Part shown: piece after piece, positions 19,330 to 27,244 of the stretch
How the letters are laid out: each line of letters opens with the position of its first letter
How positions within the stretch are numbered: the first letter of the stretch is position 1
Assembly: GCF_006349365.1 (NCBI RefSeq)
Contig: NZ_CP040899.1
Coordinates: 372,001-436,000 of the forward strand
Length of the DNA stretch: 64,000 bases
Reading direction: 5' to 3'
Origin: Georgenia wutianyii
GTDB lineage: Bacteria; Actinomycetota; Actinomycetes; Actinomycetales; Actinomycetaceae
Notes under the pieces: generated by a model
Seen by the model: only the letters and a program-made list of their open reading frames with translations
Databases searched by the model: none
Told to the model about the DNA's origin: nothing
Made by a program: the position numbers and the translations under genes

Positions 19330-19365
19330 GGGAGGGGCCCGGACCATGAGGTCCGGGCCCCTCCC
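19330..19365 (+). terminator. Intrinsic terminator after the NlpC/P60 gene
   Basis: Perfect 16-bp stem (GGGAGGGGCCCGGACC with its complement) closed by the tetraloop ATGA, 17 bases after the stop codon. Confidence 0.85.
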
Positions 19366-19478
19366 TCGTCCCGTCCCCGTCCGGGTACCCGGCGCGGCGT
19401 AGGACGTTCGAACCGCCGCCGGCGCCTGGACGGAGCACAATGGGGGCAGCAACAGTCCCGACCCTGGAGGGCGGCCAG

Positions 19479-20414
19479 ATGCCTCGAGACGACGTCGTCA
19501 TCGTTGGAGTCGACGGTTCCGAGACCAGCAACGCAGCGCTCGAGTGGGCCGCCGCCGAGGCGCGCAGGCTCGGCTGGCGGCTGCACGTCGTGTGCGCCTA
19601 CGCGGTGCCGGCGTTCACCGTCGCCTCGCTCGACGGCGGGTTCGCCGCCGTCGACGACTCCGCCATCCAGGCCGGGGCGCAGGCAGTCCTCGACGACGCC
19701 GTCGCCCGCGTGAGCGGCGGTGGTCTCGAGGTGAGCTCCGCCCTCGAGCTGGGAGACCCGACGGGCGTGCTCGTCGACCTGTCGCGCCAGGTGAGGCTCG
19801 CCGTCGTCGGCACCCGCGGCGGTGGCGGCTTCGCCGACCGCCTGCTCGGTACCGTCTCCTCCTCCCTGCCCGCGCACGCGCACTGCCCCACGGTCGTCGT
19901 CCCGCGCGTCGAGGAGGGTCGCCCGCCCTTCACGCCGTTGCGCCGGATGGTCGTCGGGGTGGACGGCTCGGAGTCCGCGACGATCGCGCTGCGTCGTGCC
20001 GTGGACGAGGCGGCCCTGTGGGGGGCGCACCTCACCGCCGTCGCCGCGGTGCCGATCGGCGGCGGGGCGGGCTCGCTCGCCTGGCTGCCGGCAGCCGTCG
20101 ACCGTGACGACGTCCTCGCCGACGTCAAGGTCGGCCTCGGCGTCGCCGTCGAGCAGGCCGTCGCCGGTCGTGACGTGCGGGTGAGCCAGCACGCGCTGGA
20201 CGGCAACGGCGCCGCGCTGCTCGCCGAGTTCTCCACCGCCGTCGACCTCGTCGTCGTCGGCTCGCGCGGGCGCGGCGGGTTCGCGGGCCTGCTCATGGGC
20301 TCGACCAGCCAGGCGGTGCTGCACCACGCGGTGTGCCCCGTCATGGTGGTGCCCGCCCGCTCCGTCCACGAGGAGAACCGCAGCCCCACCGACGTCCCCT
20401 GGCGCCGCCGCTGA
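19479..20414 (+). CDS. Tandem-domain universal stress protein
   Basis: Two UspA domains in 311 residues: VVIVGVDGSETSNAAL with VVGTRGGGGFADRLLGTVSS in the first, and MVVGVDGSESATIAL with VVGSRGRGGFAGLLMGSTSQ in the second. Both carry the G2xG9G(S/T)-like ATP-binding motif. The second ATG (19479) is chosen because TGGAGGGCGG precedes it; an upstream in-frame ATG at 19440 would add 13 residues. Members act in dormancy, hypoxia or general stress; the specific trigger is unknown here. Confidence 0.88.
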   Translation: MPRDDVVIVGVDGSETSNAALEWAAAEARRLGWRLHVVCAYAVPAFTVASLDGGFAAVDDSAIQAGAQAVLDDAVARVSGGGLEVSSALELGDPTGVLVDLSRQVRLAVVGTRGGGGFADRLLGTVSSSLPAHAHCPTVVVPRVEEGRPPFTPLRRMVVGVDGSESATIALRRAVDEAALWGAHLTAVAAVPIGGGAGSLAWLPAAVDRDDVLADVKVGLGVAVEQAVAGRDVRVSQHALDGNGAALLAEFSTAVDLVVVGSRGRGGFAGLLMGSTSQAVLHHAVCPVMVVPARSVHEENRSPTDVPWRRR

Positions 20415-20458
20415 CCCCCGCTGCCGCCGCTGACGCCCCGCCCGCCCGCCCCGCCCGC

Positions 20459-20566
20459 CCGCGACAGCCGACTTCCGCCCGACAGCGGAGTTCCGCGCGA
20501 CAGCGGAGTTCCGTCCGAGAGCCGACTTTCGCGCGACAGCGGAGTTCCACGCCACAGTGGAGTTCG
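20459..20566. repeat. Tandem array of 6 x 18-bp units (array 3)
   Basis: Six 18-bp units in the same orientation as array 1, more degenerate, mostly with core GACAGC and with the final half varying between CCGACTTCC and CGGAGTTCC. The array lies upstream of the dimethylargininase-like gene. Confidence 0.9.
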
Positions 20567-20652
20567 TCGCACTCCACGGGCGCTGCATTGCGCGGGTGGG
20601 TGCCCCGGTGCCTACCCTGGCGGGCACCCCAAGAGCGACGAAAGGGTCTGAC

Positions 20653-21519
20653 GTGCGGCCACCCCGCCAAGCCACCCCCCGGCACTTCCTCATGTGCCGT
20701 CCGACGTACTTCACCGTCAGCTACGAGATCAACCCCTGGATGCACCCCTCGGTGCCGACCGACACCGCGAAGGCGGTCGCCCAGTGGCAGGAGCTGTACG
20801 ACACGTACGTGCGGCTGGGTCACCGGATCGAGCTCATCGACCCGCTCGAGGGCCTGCCCGACATGGTCTACGCCGCGAACGGCGCGCTCGTGAGCGACGG
20901 CGTCGTCTACACCGCGAAGTTCACCTACCCGGAGCGCATGGCCGAGGGGCCGGCGTACGCGGAGTGGTTCGCCGAGCGTGGGTACCGCGTCCACACGGCC
21001 GCGGAGACGAACGAGGGCGAGGGCGACATCCTCACCGTCGGTGACCTCGTGCTCGCGGGCACCGGCTTCCGCACCTCGACGGCCGCGCACAAGGAGCTGC
21101 AGGAGGTCATCGGCAAGCCGGTCATCTCCCTCACCCTCGTCGACCCGCGGTTCTACCACCTCGACACCGCGCTCATGGTGCTCTCCGACACCGAGATCGC
21201 CTACTACCCGGCCGCGTTCAGCGACGGGAGCCGGCGGGTCCTCGAGCGCCTCTTCCCCGACGCCGTCATCGCGACCGAGGACGACGCCGTCGTGCTCGGA
21301 CTCAACGGCGTGAGCGACGGGCGCCACGTCATCCACAACCCGCGCGCGACGCACCTCGCCGCGGCGCTGGCCGAGCGCGGGTTCGAGCCCATCGGGATCG
21401 ACACCTCCGAGCTGCTCAAGGGCGGTGGCGGTGCGAAGTGCTGCACGCTCGAGCTGCGGGCGGCCGTGGATGCCGCAGAGGTCCCCAGCGCTCCTGTGGC
21501 GGTGCCCCAGGCCGTCTGA
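20653..21519 (+). CDS. ddaH: Dimethylargininase/amidinotransferase-family hydrolase
   Basis: Guanidine-modifying superfamily protein related to dimethylarginine dimethylaminohydrolase, which gives citrulline and dimethylamine. The GTG start has GAAAGGG upstream. Family features are the MCRPTYFTVSYEINPWM opening, EGEGDILTVGD, the catalytic His region PRFYHLDTAL, and the nucleophilic Cys near the end in GGGAKCCTLEL. It is 288 residues, as expected. No ornithine or arginine genes adjoin it, but an arginine deiminase lies 26 kb away. The true substrate (dimethylarginine, arginine or another guanidine) is uncertain. Confidence 0.78.
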   Translation: MRPPRQATPRHFLMCRPTYFTVSYEINPWMHPSVPTDTAKAVAQWQELYDTYVRLGHRIELIDPLEGLPDMVYAANGALVSDGVVYTAKFTYPERMAEGPAYAEWFAERGYRVHTAAETNEGEGDILTVGDLVLAGTGFRTSTAAHKELQEVIGKPVISLTLVDPRFYHLDTALMVLSDTEIAYYPAAFSDGSRRVLERLFPDAVIATEDDAVVLGLNGVSDGRHVIHNPRATHLAAALAERGFEPIGIDTSELLKGGGGAKCCTLELRAAVDAAEVPSAPVAVPQAV

Positions 21520-21530
21520 CCGATCGTCCC

Positions 21531-21574
21531 GTCCGCCGGGAGCCGAGCACTCTGCGCGTCGGCTCCCGGCGGAC
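21531..21574 (+). terminator. Hairpin terminator after ddaH
   Basis: Perfect 15-bp stem GTCCGCCGGGAGCCG with its complement and a 14-base loop, starting 12 bases after the stop. It lies between convergent genes and may serve both. Confidence 0.75.
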
Positions 21575-21589
21575 GTGTGTTCGGGCACG

Positions 21590-21643
21590 GAAGTCGGCTC
21601 TCGTGCGGAAGTCGGCTCTCGTGCGGAAGTCGGCTTTCGCGGG
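21590..21643. repeat. Tandem array of 3 x 18-bp units (array 4)
   Basis: Three units GAAGTCGGCTCTCGTGCG and variant, opposite in orientation to array 1 but sharing its GAGAGC core when read on the minus strand. Like array 1, it lies between convergent genes. A purine-rich GGGGGAGGGG tract follows. Confidence 0.92.
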
Positions 21644-21701
21644 GGAGGGGGGAGAGGCGGGGGAGGGGGGAGGGAGAGATCGCGGGGGGAGTGGGAGCCG
21701 G

Positions 21702-22163
21702 TCAGGCGGGCCAGCCGGCGCGGCGGGCGCGGTCGATCCACTCGAGGTCGATGTCGGCGCTCGGGGCGCCGGTGACGAGGTCGACCACCTCCTGGGCCCG
21801 CTCCACCCCGGGCGTCACCGCGTCGATGACGCCGTTCCACAGGTCCGAGAGCACCGACCGGGCGTCGTCGAACGCCGAGAGCAGGAAGGTGCGCGCCGAC
21901 TCGATCGCGGCGAGCGTGTCCTCCACGCCGTCGGCGTGCGCGCGCAGCGCGGCCGCGACGTCCTCGACCCGGTCGGCGCTGCGGCCGGTGACCTCGGCGC
22001 GCTCGAGCAGCGACTCGCGGTACTCCTCGGCGGCGAGGGACTGCCAGCCGATCTGCTCGCGCAGTCCCACGAGGTCGGCTCCGAGGTCACGCACCTGGGC
22101 CACGACGTCGTCCATCCGGGCCGCGAGCGCGCGCAGCTCCTCCGGTGCCTCACCGAGTCCCAC
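21702..22163 (-). CDS. Small helical protein, possible WXG100-like partner
   Basis: A 153-residue, almost wholly helical protein starting at a GTG with GGGAGGG upstream. The helical pair around IGWQSLAAEEYRESLLERA and the following heptad-like helix are reminiscent of WXG100/ESX substrates, although WQS replaces the WxG turn. It is the last gene of a four-gene operon containing an EspG-like protein and a hydrolase. No family can be assigned firmly; a secreted partner or substrate of a type VII-like system is the leading inference. Confidence 0.55.
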   Translation of the reverse strand: MGLGEAPEELRALAARMDDVVAQVRDLGADLVGLREQIGWQSLAAEEYRESLLERAEVTGRSADRVEDVAAALRAHADGVEDTLAAIESARTFLLSAFDDARSVLSDLWNGVIDAVTPGVERAQEVVDLVTGAPSADIDLEWIDRARRAGWPA

Positions 22164-22178
22164 GGCGTCCCTCCCAGG

Positions 22179-22631
22179 TCACGGCTGCCAGTCCTCGTCG
22201 GCGGCCGGGGCGCCGAACATCGCGTAGAGCCCGGCGGCGTCGGCGCCGCGGCGCGGGAAGCCGAGGTCGCGGGCGTCGAGGGTCGTGCCGTCGGGCCCGA
22301 CGAGCGTGGCCCGCACCTCCGTGGGCACGAACGCGGTCGTGTGCCACCCGGCCTCGGTCACCGCCTCGAGCACCGCCCGCTGCTCACCGGGCGTCGTGGC
22401 GTCGGTGGCGGCGTCCACCGTGACCTGCCGGCCCGAGCTCACGTCGGCACGCAGCCGGACGTCGGCGCTCGTCACGCCCTCGATGCCGGTGAGCTCCGAG
22501 CTCATCCGCGCGGTCTCGGCGTCGAGGTCGGGCGTGGGGGACGACGACGGCGCAGCCCCGCCGCCCCCGCCGCCGCACGCGGTCGCGAGCAGGACGAGGG
22601 CGACGACGGCGCAGCCCGCCACCCGCCTCAC
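22179..22631 (-). CDS. Lipoprotein of unknown function
   Basis: A 150-residue lipoprotein: the signal peptide ends in a lipobox LLATAC, followed by a Gly/Ser/Pro linker and a compact domain with repeated beta strands (VTSADVRLRADVSS, QVTVDAAT, EVRATLVGPDG). GTG start follows AGGAG and overlaps the hydrolase stop (GTGA). Anchored on the outer face of the membrane. Its position after a hydrolase gene fits either an accessory binding protein or an immunity lipoprotein; neither is shown by sequence. Confidence 0.7.
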   Translation of the reverse strand: MRRVAGCAVVALVLLATACGGGGGGAAPSSSPTPDLDAETARMSSELTGIEGVTSADVRLRADVSSGRQVTVDAATDATTPGEQRAVLEAVTEAGWHTTAFVPTEVRATLVGPDGTTLDARDLGFPRRGADAAGLYAMFGAPAADEDWQP

Positions 22632-24163
22632 CGGTGCTCCTGCGCGATGTCGAACTGGAACACGTGCGCCTCGCCGCCGCGCACGTGGGAGAACTGCTCC
22701 TGCAGCGGGCCGAGCGCGAGCTGCAGGGCGGGGTCGTGGGCGGCCTGCTCGTCGACCAGCGCGCCGGTCTCGGCGTAGAGCGAGCCGTGGTGGGCGGAGA
22801 ACGGGTCGCCCGCCGTCACGTGGCTGTGCCCGTCGACGTCGCGCACGACGGTCGTCCAGTTCGGGCCTGCCGGGTTGGGGTTGCCGTCGAGGTGGTGGAC
22901 CGGGTCCTGGGCGTGCTCGAGGCTGATGACGGTGACGGAGTCGGGCACGGCCATGTTCGCCACGGGGGACCCGCCGGTGACGACGGTCGTGACGTTGAGG
23001 CCGTTGCCCGGGTCGGCCGCGAGCGAGGCCGCGACGATCCCGCCCTGGCTGTGTCCCGCGAGGGTGACCGGCTGGGCGGCGAGCTCGGAGAGCGGGACAC
23101 CCGTGCTCGCCGCGAGCTCGGCCCGGGCCTGGGCGAGCGCCTCGAGGACGCCCTGCTCCATCGCCGTGGCGTGCGAGCCGGCCATGAGGTGGAGGTTCGT
23201 CGCGAGGTTCGAGGGGTTGGACCCGGACTCCGCGGCCCAGTCCTGGGTGCCGGGGATCTCCACGATCCACGTGTGGCCGCCCGCGCCGTCGGGCACGGCG
23301 GTGACGCGCACCTCGGAGGTCGCGCCGTCGCCCAGGCCGGAGATGTTGTCGAAGAGGGCCGAGAGGCTGTCGGCGGCCGTCGCGTCCAGCGCCGCCTGCC
23401 AGGACTCGGGCGTGGGGTAGCGGGGGTCGTGCGGCTCGGGGGTGACGACGGGCGTGCCGTCGGCCAGCAGCCCCAGCAGGCCGCCGCCGGCGATGACCGC
23501 GGCGACCACCTGCTCGTAGGTGAGCGGGACGGACGTGAACGTCCACGGCGTCAGCGCACCGAGGACGAGCGGGACCTGGGTGCCCAGCACCCACGGCAAC
23601 CCGGAGATGATCGAGTCCGTGGCCCACGGGTGGTCGTACAGCTCCGCGAGGACGGCGCCCGCCGGGTCCTCGCCCACCTCGTCGATCCAGGCCGCGAAGG
23701 CATCGGGCGTGAGGGCGTCGGCCATCGGGTCGGGCAGCACGTCGAGAAGGAGGGAGGTGAGGGCGATCCCGCCGGCGCCGAGCAGCCCGGCGTTGACGAG
23801 CACGACCCCGGTGGCGGTGTCGCGCAGCTCGGCGAGCCGGGCGAGTGCGGCGTCGGTCTCCTCGTAGGCGGTCGCGGCGCCGCGCAGGAAGACGGCAGCG
23901 GCCTCGTACTCCAGTGCGACCCAGATGAGCCCCTCGGGCGGGAGCTGGGCCTGGGCGACCTCCCCGAGGACCCGCGCTCCGGTGACCGGTGAGAGGACCT
24001 GGGACCCGAGCACGGCGTCGTGCACCGCGACCTCGGCGACCTGCGTGGCGAGGCTGCGGGCGACGTCGCCCTTGGTGTCCAGGACGTCGGCGGTGGCCCG
24101 CATGTCGGCGACGCGCGCGAGAACCCCGGTCGCGCCCCCACCGACCGTGAGGGACTCCGTCAC
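22628..24163 (-). CDS. Serine alpha/beta-hydrolase with helical ESX-like N-terminus
   Basis: A 511-residue protein with strong Shine-Dalgarno GAGGAGGTCCT before its GTG. The first 120 residues are helical without a signal peptide, similar in style to the N-termini of type VII substrates; a Gly/Ala-rich middle with hydrophobic patches follows. The C-terminal alpha/beta-hydrolase has the nucleophile elbow GHSQGG (Ser372), an acidic candidate at Asp420 in EHAQDPVHHLDG, and His458/459. PE-PPE/cutinase-like esterases have this layout. It overlaps the genes on both sides. Substrate and export are unproven. Confidence 0.7.
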   Translation of the reverse strand: MTESLTVGGGATGVLARVADMRATADVLDTKGDVARSLATQVAEVAVHDAVLGSQVLSPVTGARVLGEVAQAQLPPEGLIWVALEYEAAAVFLRGAATAYEETDAALARLAELRDTATGVVLVNAGLLGAGGIALTSLLLDVLPDPMADALTPDAFAAWIDEVGEDPAGAVLAELYDHPWATDSIISGLPWVLGTQVPLVLGALTPWTFTSVPLTYEQVVAAVIAGGGLLGLLADGTPVVTPEPHDPRYPTPESWQAALDATAADSLSALFDNISGLGDGATSEVRVTAVPDGAGGHTWIVEIPGTQDWAAESGSNPSNLATNLHLMAGSHATAMEQGVLEALAQARAELAASTGVPLSELAAQPVTLAGHSQGGIVAASLAADPGNGLNVTTVVTGGSPVANMAVPDSVTVISLEHAQDPVHHLDGNPNPAGPNWTTVVRDVDGHSHVTAGDPFSAHHGSLYAETGALVDEQAAHDPALQLALGPLQEQFSHVRGGEAHVFQFDIAQEHR

Positions 24164-25062
24164 AGGACCTCCTCGGCGTGGAGCAGACCGGTGAGGGCGG
24201 AGAGCAGCTCCTGGCGGACCTGGCCGAGGTCCGAGCGGCGCAGGGTCACCGCGTGGGAGCTGGCGTCGACGAGCTCCACGACGTCGGCCTCGGTCCACAG
24301 CCACACCCCGCGGAAGGCGAGCGCCTCGGCGCCGCGCAGCCGGACCGCGCTCACCGAGGCGCCGCCGGTGACGTCGCCGGCCAGCGAGCCGAGGACCGAC
24401 AGGGCGGAGGTCGGCAGGCCCGCGAGGTGGGCGGCGACGTCCTGCCGCCCGGAACGCATCGCCCGGGCGATCGCGGCCGACTGGGGCCAGCCCACGCGCA
24501 CGGGCGAGCGGTGCTCGGGGCCGAAGGAGGCGGTCGGGCCGGGCAGCGCCCGCACGACCTCGTTGAGCAGGCCACCGGCCGCGGAGAGCGAGACCTCGAC
24601 GACGGGCTCCTGCTCGAGCACCGCCTCACCGCCGGTGACCCCCGCCTGCCGGCGGCGGCGGGACAGGGCTGCCGTGCGGCCGGCGCTCCACGCGACGGCC
24701 TGGTTGACGACGACGTCACCGGCCCAGGAGGCGACGTCGACCCGCACCTCGGACTCCAGGAGCTGGAGCATGCCGAGGACGCACGGCGGGGTGAGGGCGG
24801 TGACGGTGTCCTCCGCCGGGACGTGGCTGGCCAGGCCGCGCAGCTGGAGGCCTGCCCAGGCGCGCGCCCGCTGCTCGTCGGTGAGCGGGGTGTCGGGGTC
24901 CAGGCCGAAGGACTCGGGCTCGAACCCGGCCGGCGTGCCGGCGCCGGGGGCGTGGGAGAGCAGCGCGGAGCGCAGCACGGTCCACTCCGCGACGTCGAGC
25001 CGGAAGCGCGCAACCTTGCTGTGCGCCTGGCGCCGAGCGCGCTGGACGGTCTGTGCAGACAT
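24160..25062 (-). CDS. EspG-like ESX secretion-associated protein
   Basis: A 300-residue cytosolic-type protein without membrane segments, similar in layout to EspG chaperones of mycobacterial type VII secretion: FRLDVAEWTVLRSALL opening, TDEQRARAWAGLQLRGL, then alternating strand pairs (VEVSLSAAGG, VVWLWTEADVVELV). ATG at 25062 has GAAAGGTGG upstream. EspG proteins bind PE-PPE pairs; here the downstream genes encode a hydrolase with a helical N-terminus and a small helical protein, which would be natural clients. Similarity is judged by eye, so the family call is moderate. Confidence 0.55.
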   Translation of the reverse strand: MSAQTVQRARRQAHSKVARFRLDVAEWTVLRSALLSHAPGAGTPAGFEPESFGLDPDTPLTDEQRARAWAGLQLRGLASHVPAEDTVTALTPPCVLGMLQLLESEVRVDVASWAGDVVVNQAVAWSAGRTAALSRRRRQAGVTGGEAVLEQEPVVEVSLSAAGGLLNEVVRALPGPTASFGPEHRSPVRVGWPQSAAIARAMRSGRQDVAAHLAGLPTSALSVLGSLAGDVTGGASVSAVRLRGAEALAFRGVWLWTEADVVELVDASSHAVTLRRSDLGQVRQELLSALTGLLHAEEVL

Positions 25063-25276
25063 GGCGACCACCTTTCTCACCGGGCCGCACGGGGCGCCGG
25101 TGCCCCCGCGGTCATCCTCGCCTCGGGGGTGCGGCCCTGACCATGGGGAGAACTGCCCATGCCGCGCGCCACCCCGTCCCACGGAGGCCGGGCTGTCGCC
25201 CTTCTCGGTCCACCTGGTGGGACCGGCCAGGTGGCCGCCCGCGCCCGCCCCGGCCCTCTGGCTAGCATCGGGTCGA

Positions 25277-25357
25277 CCCATCCAGAGCAGCCGAGAGACC
25301 TGGCTCGACGACGCTGCAGCAACCCGGTCCACGGGTGCTCCCGCCAGGAACGATGGA
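25277..25357 (+). ncRNA. S-adenosylmethionine riboswitch (S-box, SAM-I clan)
   Basis: The leader of metZ has S-box elements: a P1 helix CCATC (25278-25282) with GATGG (25352-25356), AGAG followed by GAGAGACCTGGCTCGACGAC, the core GCAGCAACC, and a terminal P4-like hairpin CGGTCCACGGGTG. The 3' strand of P1 runs directly into the GGAGGAG ribosome-binding site five bases before the ATG, which suggests control of translation initiation rather than termination. SAM-I versus the SAM-I/IV variant cannot be decided by eye. Confidence 0.85.
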
Positions 25358-25363
25358 GGAGCC

Positions 25364-26635
25364 ATGGCCACCGACCCCGCCCGCCCCGCCTGTCCCGGCC
25401 CCGGCGGCTACCCGGACCCCGACCCGGCCTGGGGACCGGCGACGCGCGCCGTCCACGCCGGGCACGCGCGCACCGGCTTCCAGGAGACCTCGGAGGCGCT
25501 GTTCCTCACCCAGGGCTTCGTCTACGACGGCGCCGCGGACGCCGAGGCGGCCTTCGAAGGCACCCTCGACCGGTTCACCTACGCGCGCTACGAGAACCCG
25601 ACGGTCTCGACGTTCGAGGAGCGGCTGCGCGCACTGGAGGGGGCCGAGGCGTGCCTGGCGACCGCCTCGGGCATGTCCGCGGTCTTCTCCACCCTCGCCG
25701 CCCTCGTGCGCAGCGGGTCGCGCATCGTCGCCGGCCGCGCCCTGTTCGGCTCGACCGTGACGGTCTTCGAGGACCTCCTCGCCCGCTGGGGCGTGGTCAC
25801 CGACTACGTCGACGCCCACGACCTCGCCGACTGGCGGCGGGCCCTGGCCACGCCGGCCGACGTCGTCTTCTTCGAGACACCGTCCAATCCGATGCAGGAC
25901 GTCGTCGACGTCGCCGCGGTGAGCGCGCTCGCCCACGCCGCGGGAGCGACGGTCGTCGTCGACAACGTCCTGGCCACCCCGGTGCTCCAGCGGGTGCTGC
26001 CCCAGGGCGCCGACGTCGTCGTCTACTCGGCGACCAAGCACATCGACGGGCAGGGTCGGACGATGGGGGGCGCGGTGCTCGGCAGCCGCGAGTTCGTCCA
26101 CGGGCCGCTGCGGCTCGTGCTGCGCAACACCGGGCCCACGCTCAGCCCGTTCAACGCGTGGGTGCTGCTCAAGGGCCTGGAGACGCTGCCGCTGCGGGTG
26201 CGCGCGCAGAGCGCCGCGGCCCTCGAGCTCGCCCGGTGGCTGGAGACCCGGCCCGGCATCGGCCGCGTCCACTACCCCTTCCTCGACTCCCACCCGCAGG
26301 CGGCGCTCGCCCGCGCCCAGATGAGCGGCGGCGGCACGGTGGTGACGTTCGACCTCGTCGTCGACGGCCGTCCGGCGGGCCGGGCCGAGGCGTTCGCGTT
26401 CCTCGACGCCCTGCGACTCGTGCTCATCTCCAACAACCTCGGGGACACGAAGTCGCTGGTCACCCACCCGGCGACGACGACGCACCGGCGGCTCGGTCCC
26501 GACGGGCGTGCCCGGGTGGGGATCAGCGACGCGACCGTGCGGCTGTCGGTGGGGCTGGAGGAGGTCGCCGACCTGCGCGCCGACCTCGACCAGGCGCTCG
26601 CCGCGGTGCGCGCCGTGCGCCGGCCGGCGGCCTGA
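25364..26635 (+). CDS. metZ: O-succinylhomoserine sulfhydrylase
   Basis: Cys/Met metabolism PLP enzyme making homocysteine from O-succinylhomoserine and sulfide. The 423-residue protein has the PLP lysine K225 in YSATKHIDGQGR, which is the MetZ-type signature, with YENPTVSTFEERLRALEGAE and the LRNTGPTLSPFNAW segment also typical. It is under S-box control, consistent with repression when SAM is plentiful. A stand-alone gene; no other methionine gene adjoins it. Confidence 0.92.
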   Translation: MATDPARPACPGPGGYPDPDPAWGPATRAVHAGHARTGFQETSEALFLTQGFVYDGAADAEAAFEGTLDRFTYARYENPTVSTFEERLRALEGAEACLATASGMSAVFSTLAALVRSGSRIVAGRALFGSTVTVFEDLLARWGVVTDYVDAHDLADWRRALATPADVVFFETPSNPMQDVVDVAAVSALAHAAGATVVVDNVLATPVLQRVLPQGADVVVYSATKHIDGQGRTMGGAVLGSREFVHGPLRLVLRNTGPTLSPFNAWVLLKGLETLPLRVRAQSAAALELARWLETRPGIGRVHYPFLDSHPQAALARAQMSGGGTVVTFDLVVDGRPAGRAEAFAFLDALRLVLISNNLGDTKSLVTHPATTTHRRLGPDGRARVGISDATVRLSVGLEEVADLRADLDQALAAVRAVRRPAA

Positions 26636-26641
26636 GGCGGG

Positions 26642-27061
26642 TCAGCCGGCCGGCCGGGTGCGCCGCACCCAGCGGGCCATCCGCCACATCGCCACGGCCG
26701 CCATCGCCTCGAGCACGGGGTTGAGCACGCCGGGGGCGGGCACGGGGCCACGCAGGTGGGCGTCGTAGGTCCACGTCACGCGTGACCGGCCGCCCGCGGC
26801 GGGGGACACGGTGATCGTCGAGGTCCCCAGGAGCACGGGCCCGAGCTTGCGCAGGACGAGCTCGTGGGGTGGGTCGGCGCGCGCGACCTGCATCCGGTCG
26901 ACGAACACCCCCGCGGTGCGCGCGAGGACGACGTCGCCGGTCCGGGCCGGGCCCGGGGGCGCCGCGACGTGGGTGAGCGGGATCCACCGGTCGTGCCGGC
27001 CGAGCGTGGCGACGAGCCGGAACGCGCGGTCGGGCGGGACGTCGAGCACGCGCGAGGCCAT
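26642..27061 (-). CDS. SRPBCC/polyketide-cyclase-like ligand-binding protein
   Basis: A 139-residue START/SRPBCC-fold protein: MASRVLDVPPDRAFRLVATLGRHDRW opens as in polyketide-cyclase-type hydrophobic-ligand proteins, with the long C-terminal helix at LNPVLEAMAAVAMWRMARWVRR. Convergent with metZ, six bases apart. Ligand unknown. Confidence 0.7.
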   Translation of the reverse strand: MASRVLDVPPDRAFRLVATLGRHDRWIPLTHVAAPPGPARTGDVVLARTAGVFVDRMQVARADPPHELVLRKLGPVLLGTSTITVSPAAGGRSRVTWTYDAHLRGPVPAPGVLNPVLEAMAAVAMWRMARWVRRTRPAG

Positions 27062-27155
27062 GGCCGGGACTGTAGTGGGCGCGGGCGTCCGCAGCCCGGG
27101 GTGGTGCCCGCATGACGTGCCCGCGCCCGGGCGCGGGTAGGCTAGCCCGTGCCCC

Positions 27156-27231
27156 GCCCTCGTAGCTCAGGGGATAGAGCACCGCTCTCCTAAAGCGGGT
27201 GTCGGCAGTTCGAATCTGCCCGAGGGCACCA
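27156..27231 (+). tRNA. tRNA-Arg (anticodon CCT)
   Basis: Complete cloverleaf: acceptor GCCCTCG pairs with CGAGGGC, D arm GCTC/GAGC, anticodon stem CCGCT/AGCGG with loop CTCCTAA giving anticodon CCT, T arm GGCAG-TTCGAAT-CTGCC, and an encoded ACCA. The 3' part is the integration site of the adjacent element, which restores the tRNA sequence. Confidence 0.97.
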
Positions 27232-27232
27232 G
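27183..27232 (+). other. Left attachment site (attL) in tRNA-Arg
   Basis: A 50-base stretch from the anticodon stem to one base past CCA is repeated exactly at 32937-32986. It lies beside the integrase gene, as expected for attL of a tRNA-targeting tyrosine-integrase element. Confidence 0.95.
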
Positions 27233-27244
27233 TACAACTGCACA

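Noticed and set aside
25053..25276. Small open frames in the divergent promoter region before metZ
   Set aside because: No ribosome-binding site or family similarity; the region is the leader and promoter space.
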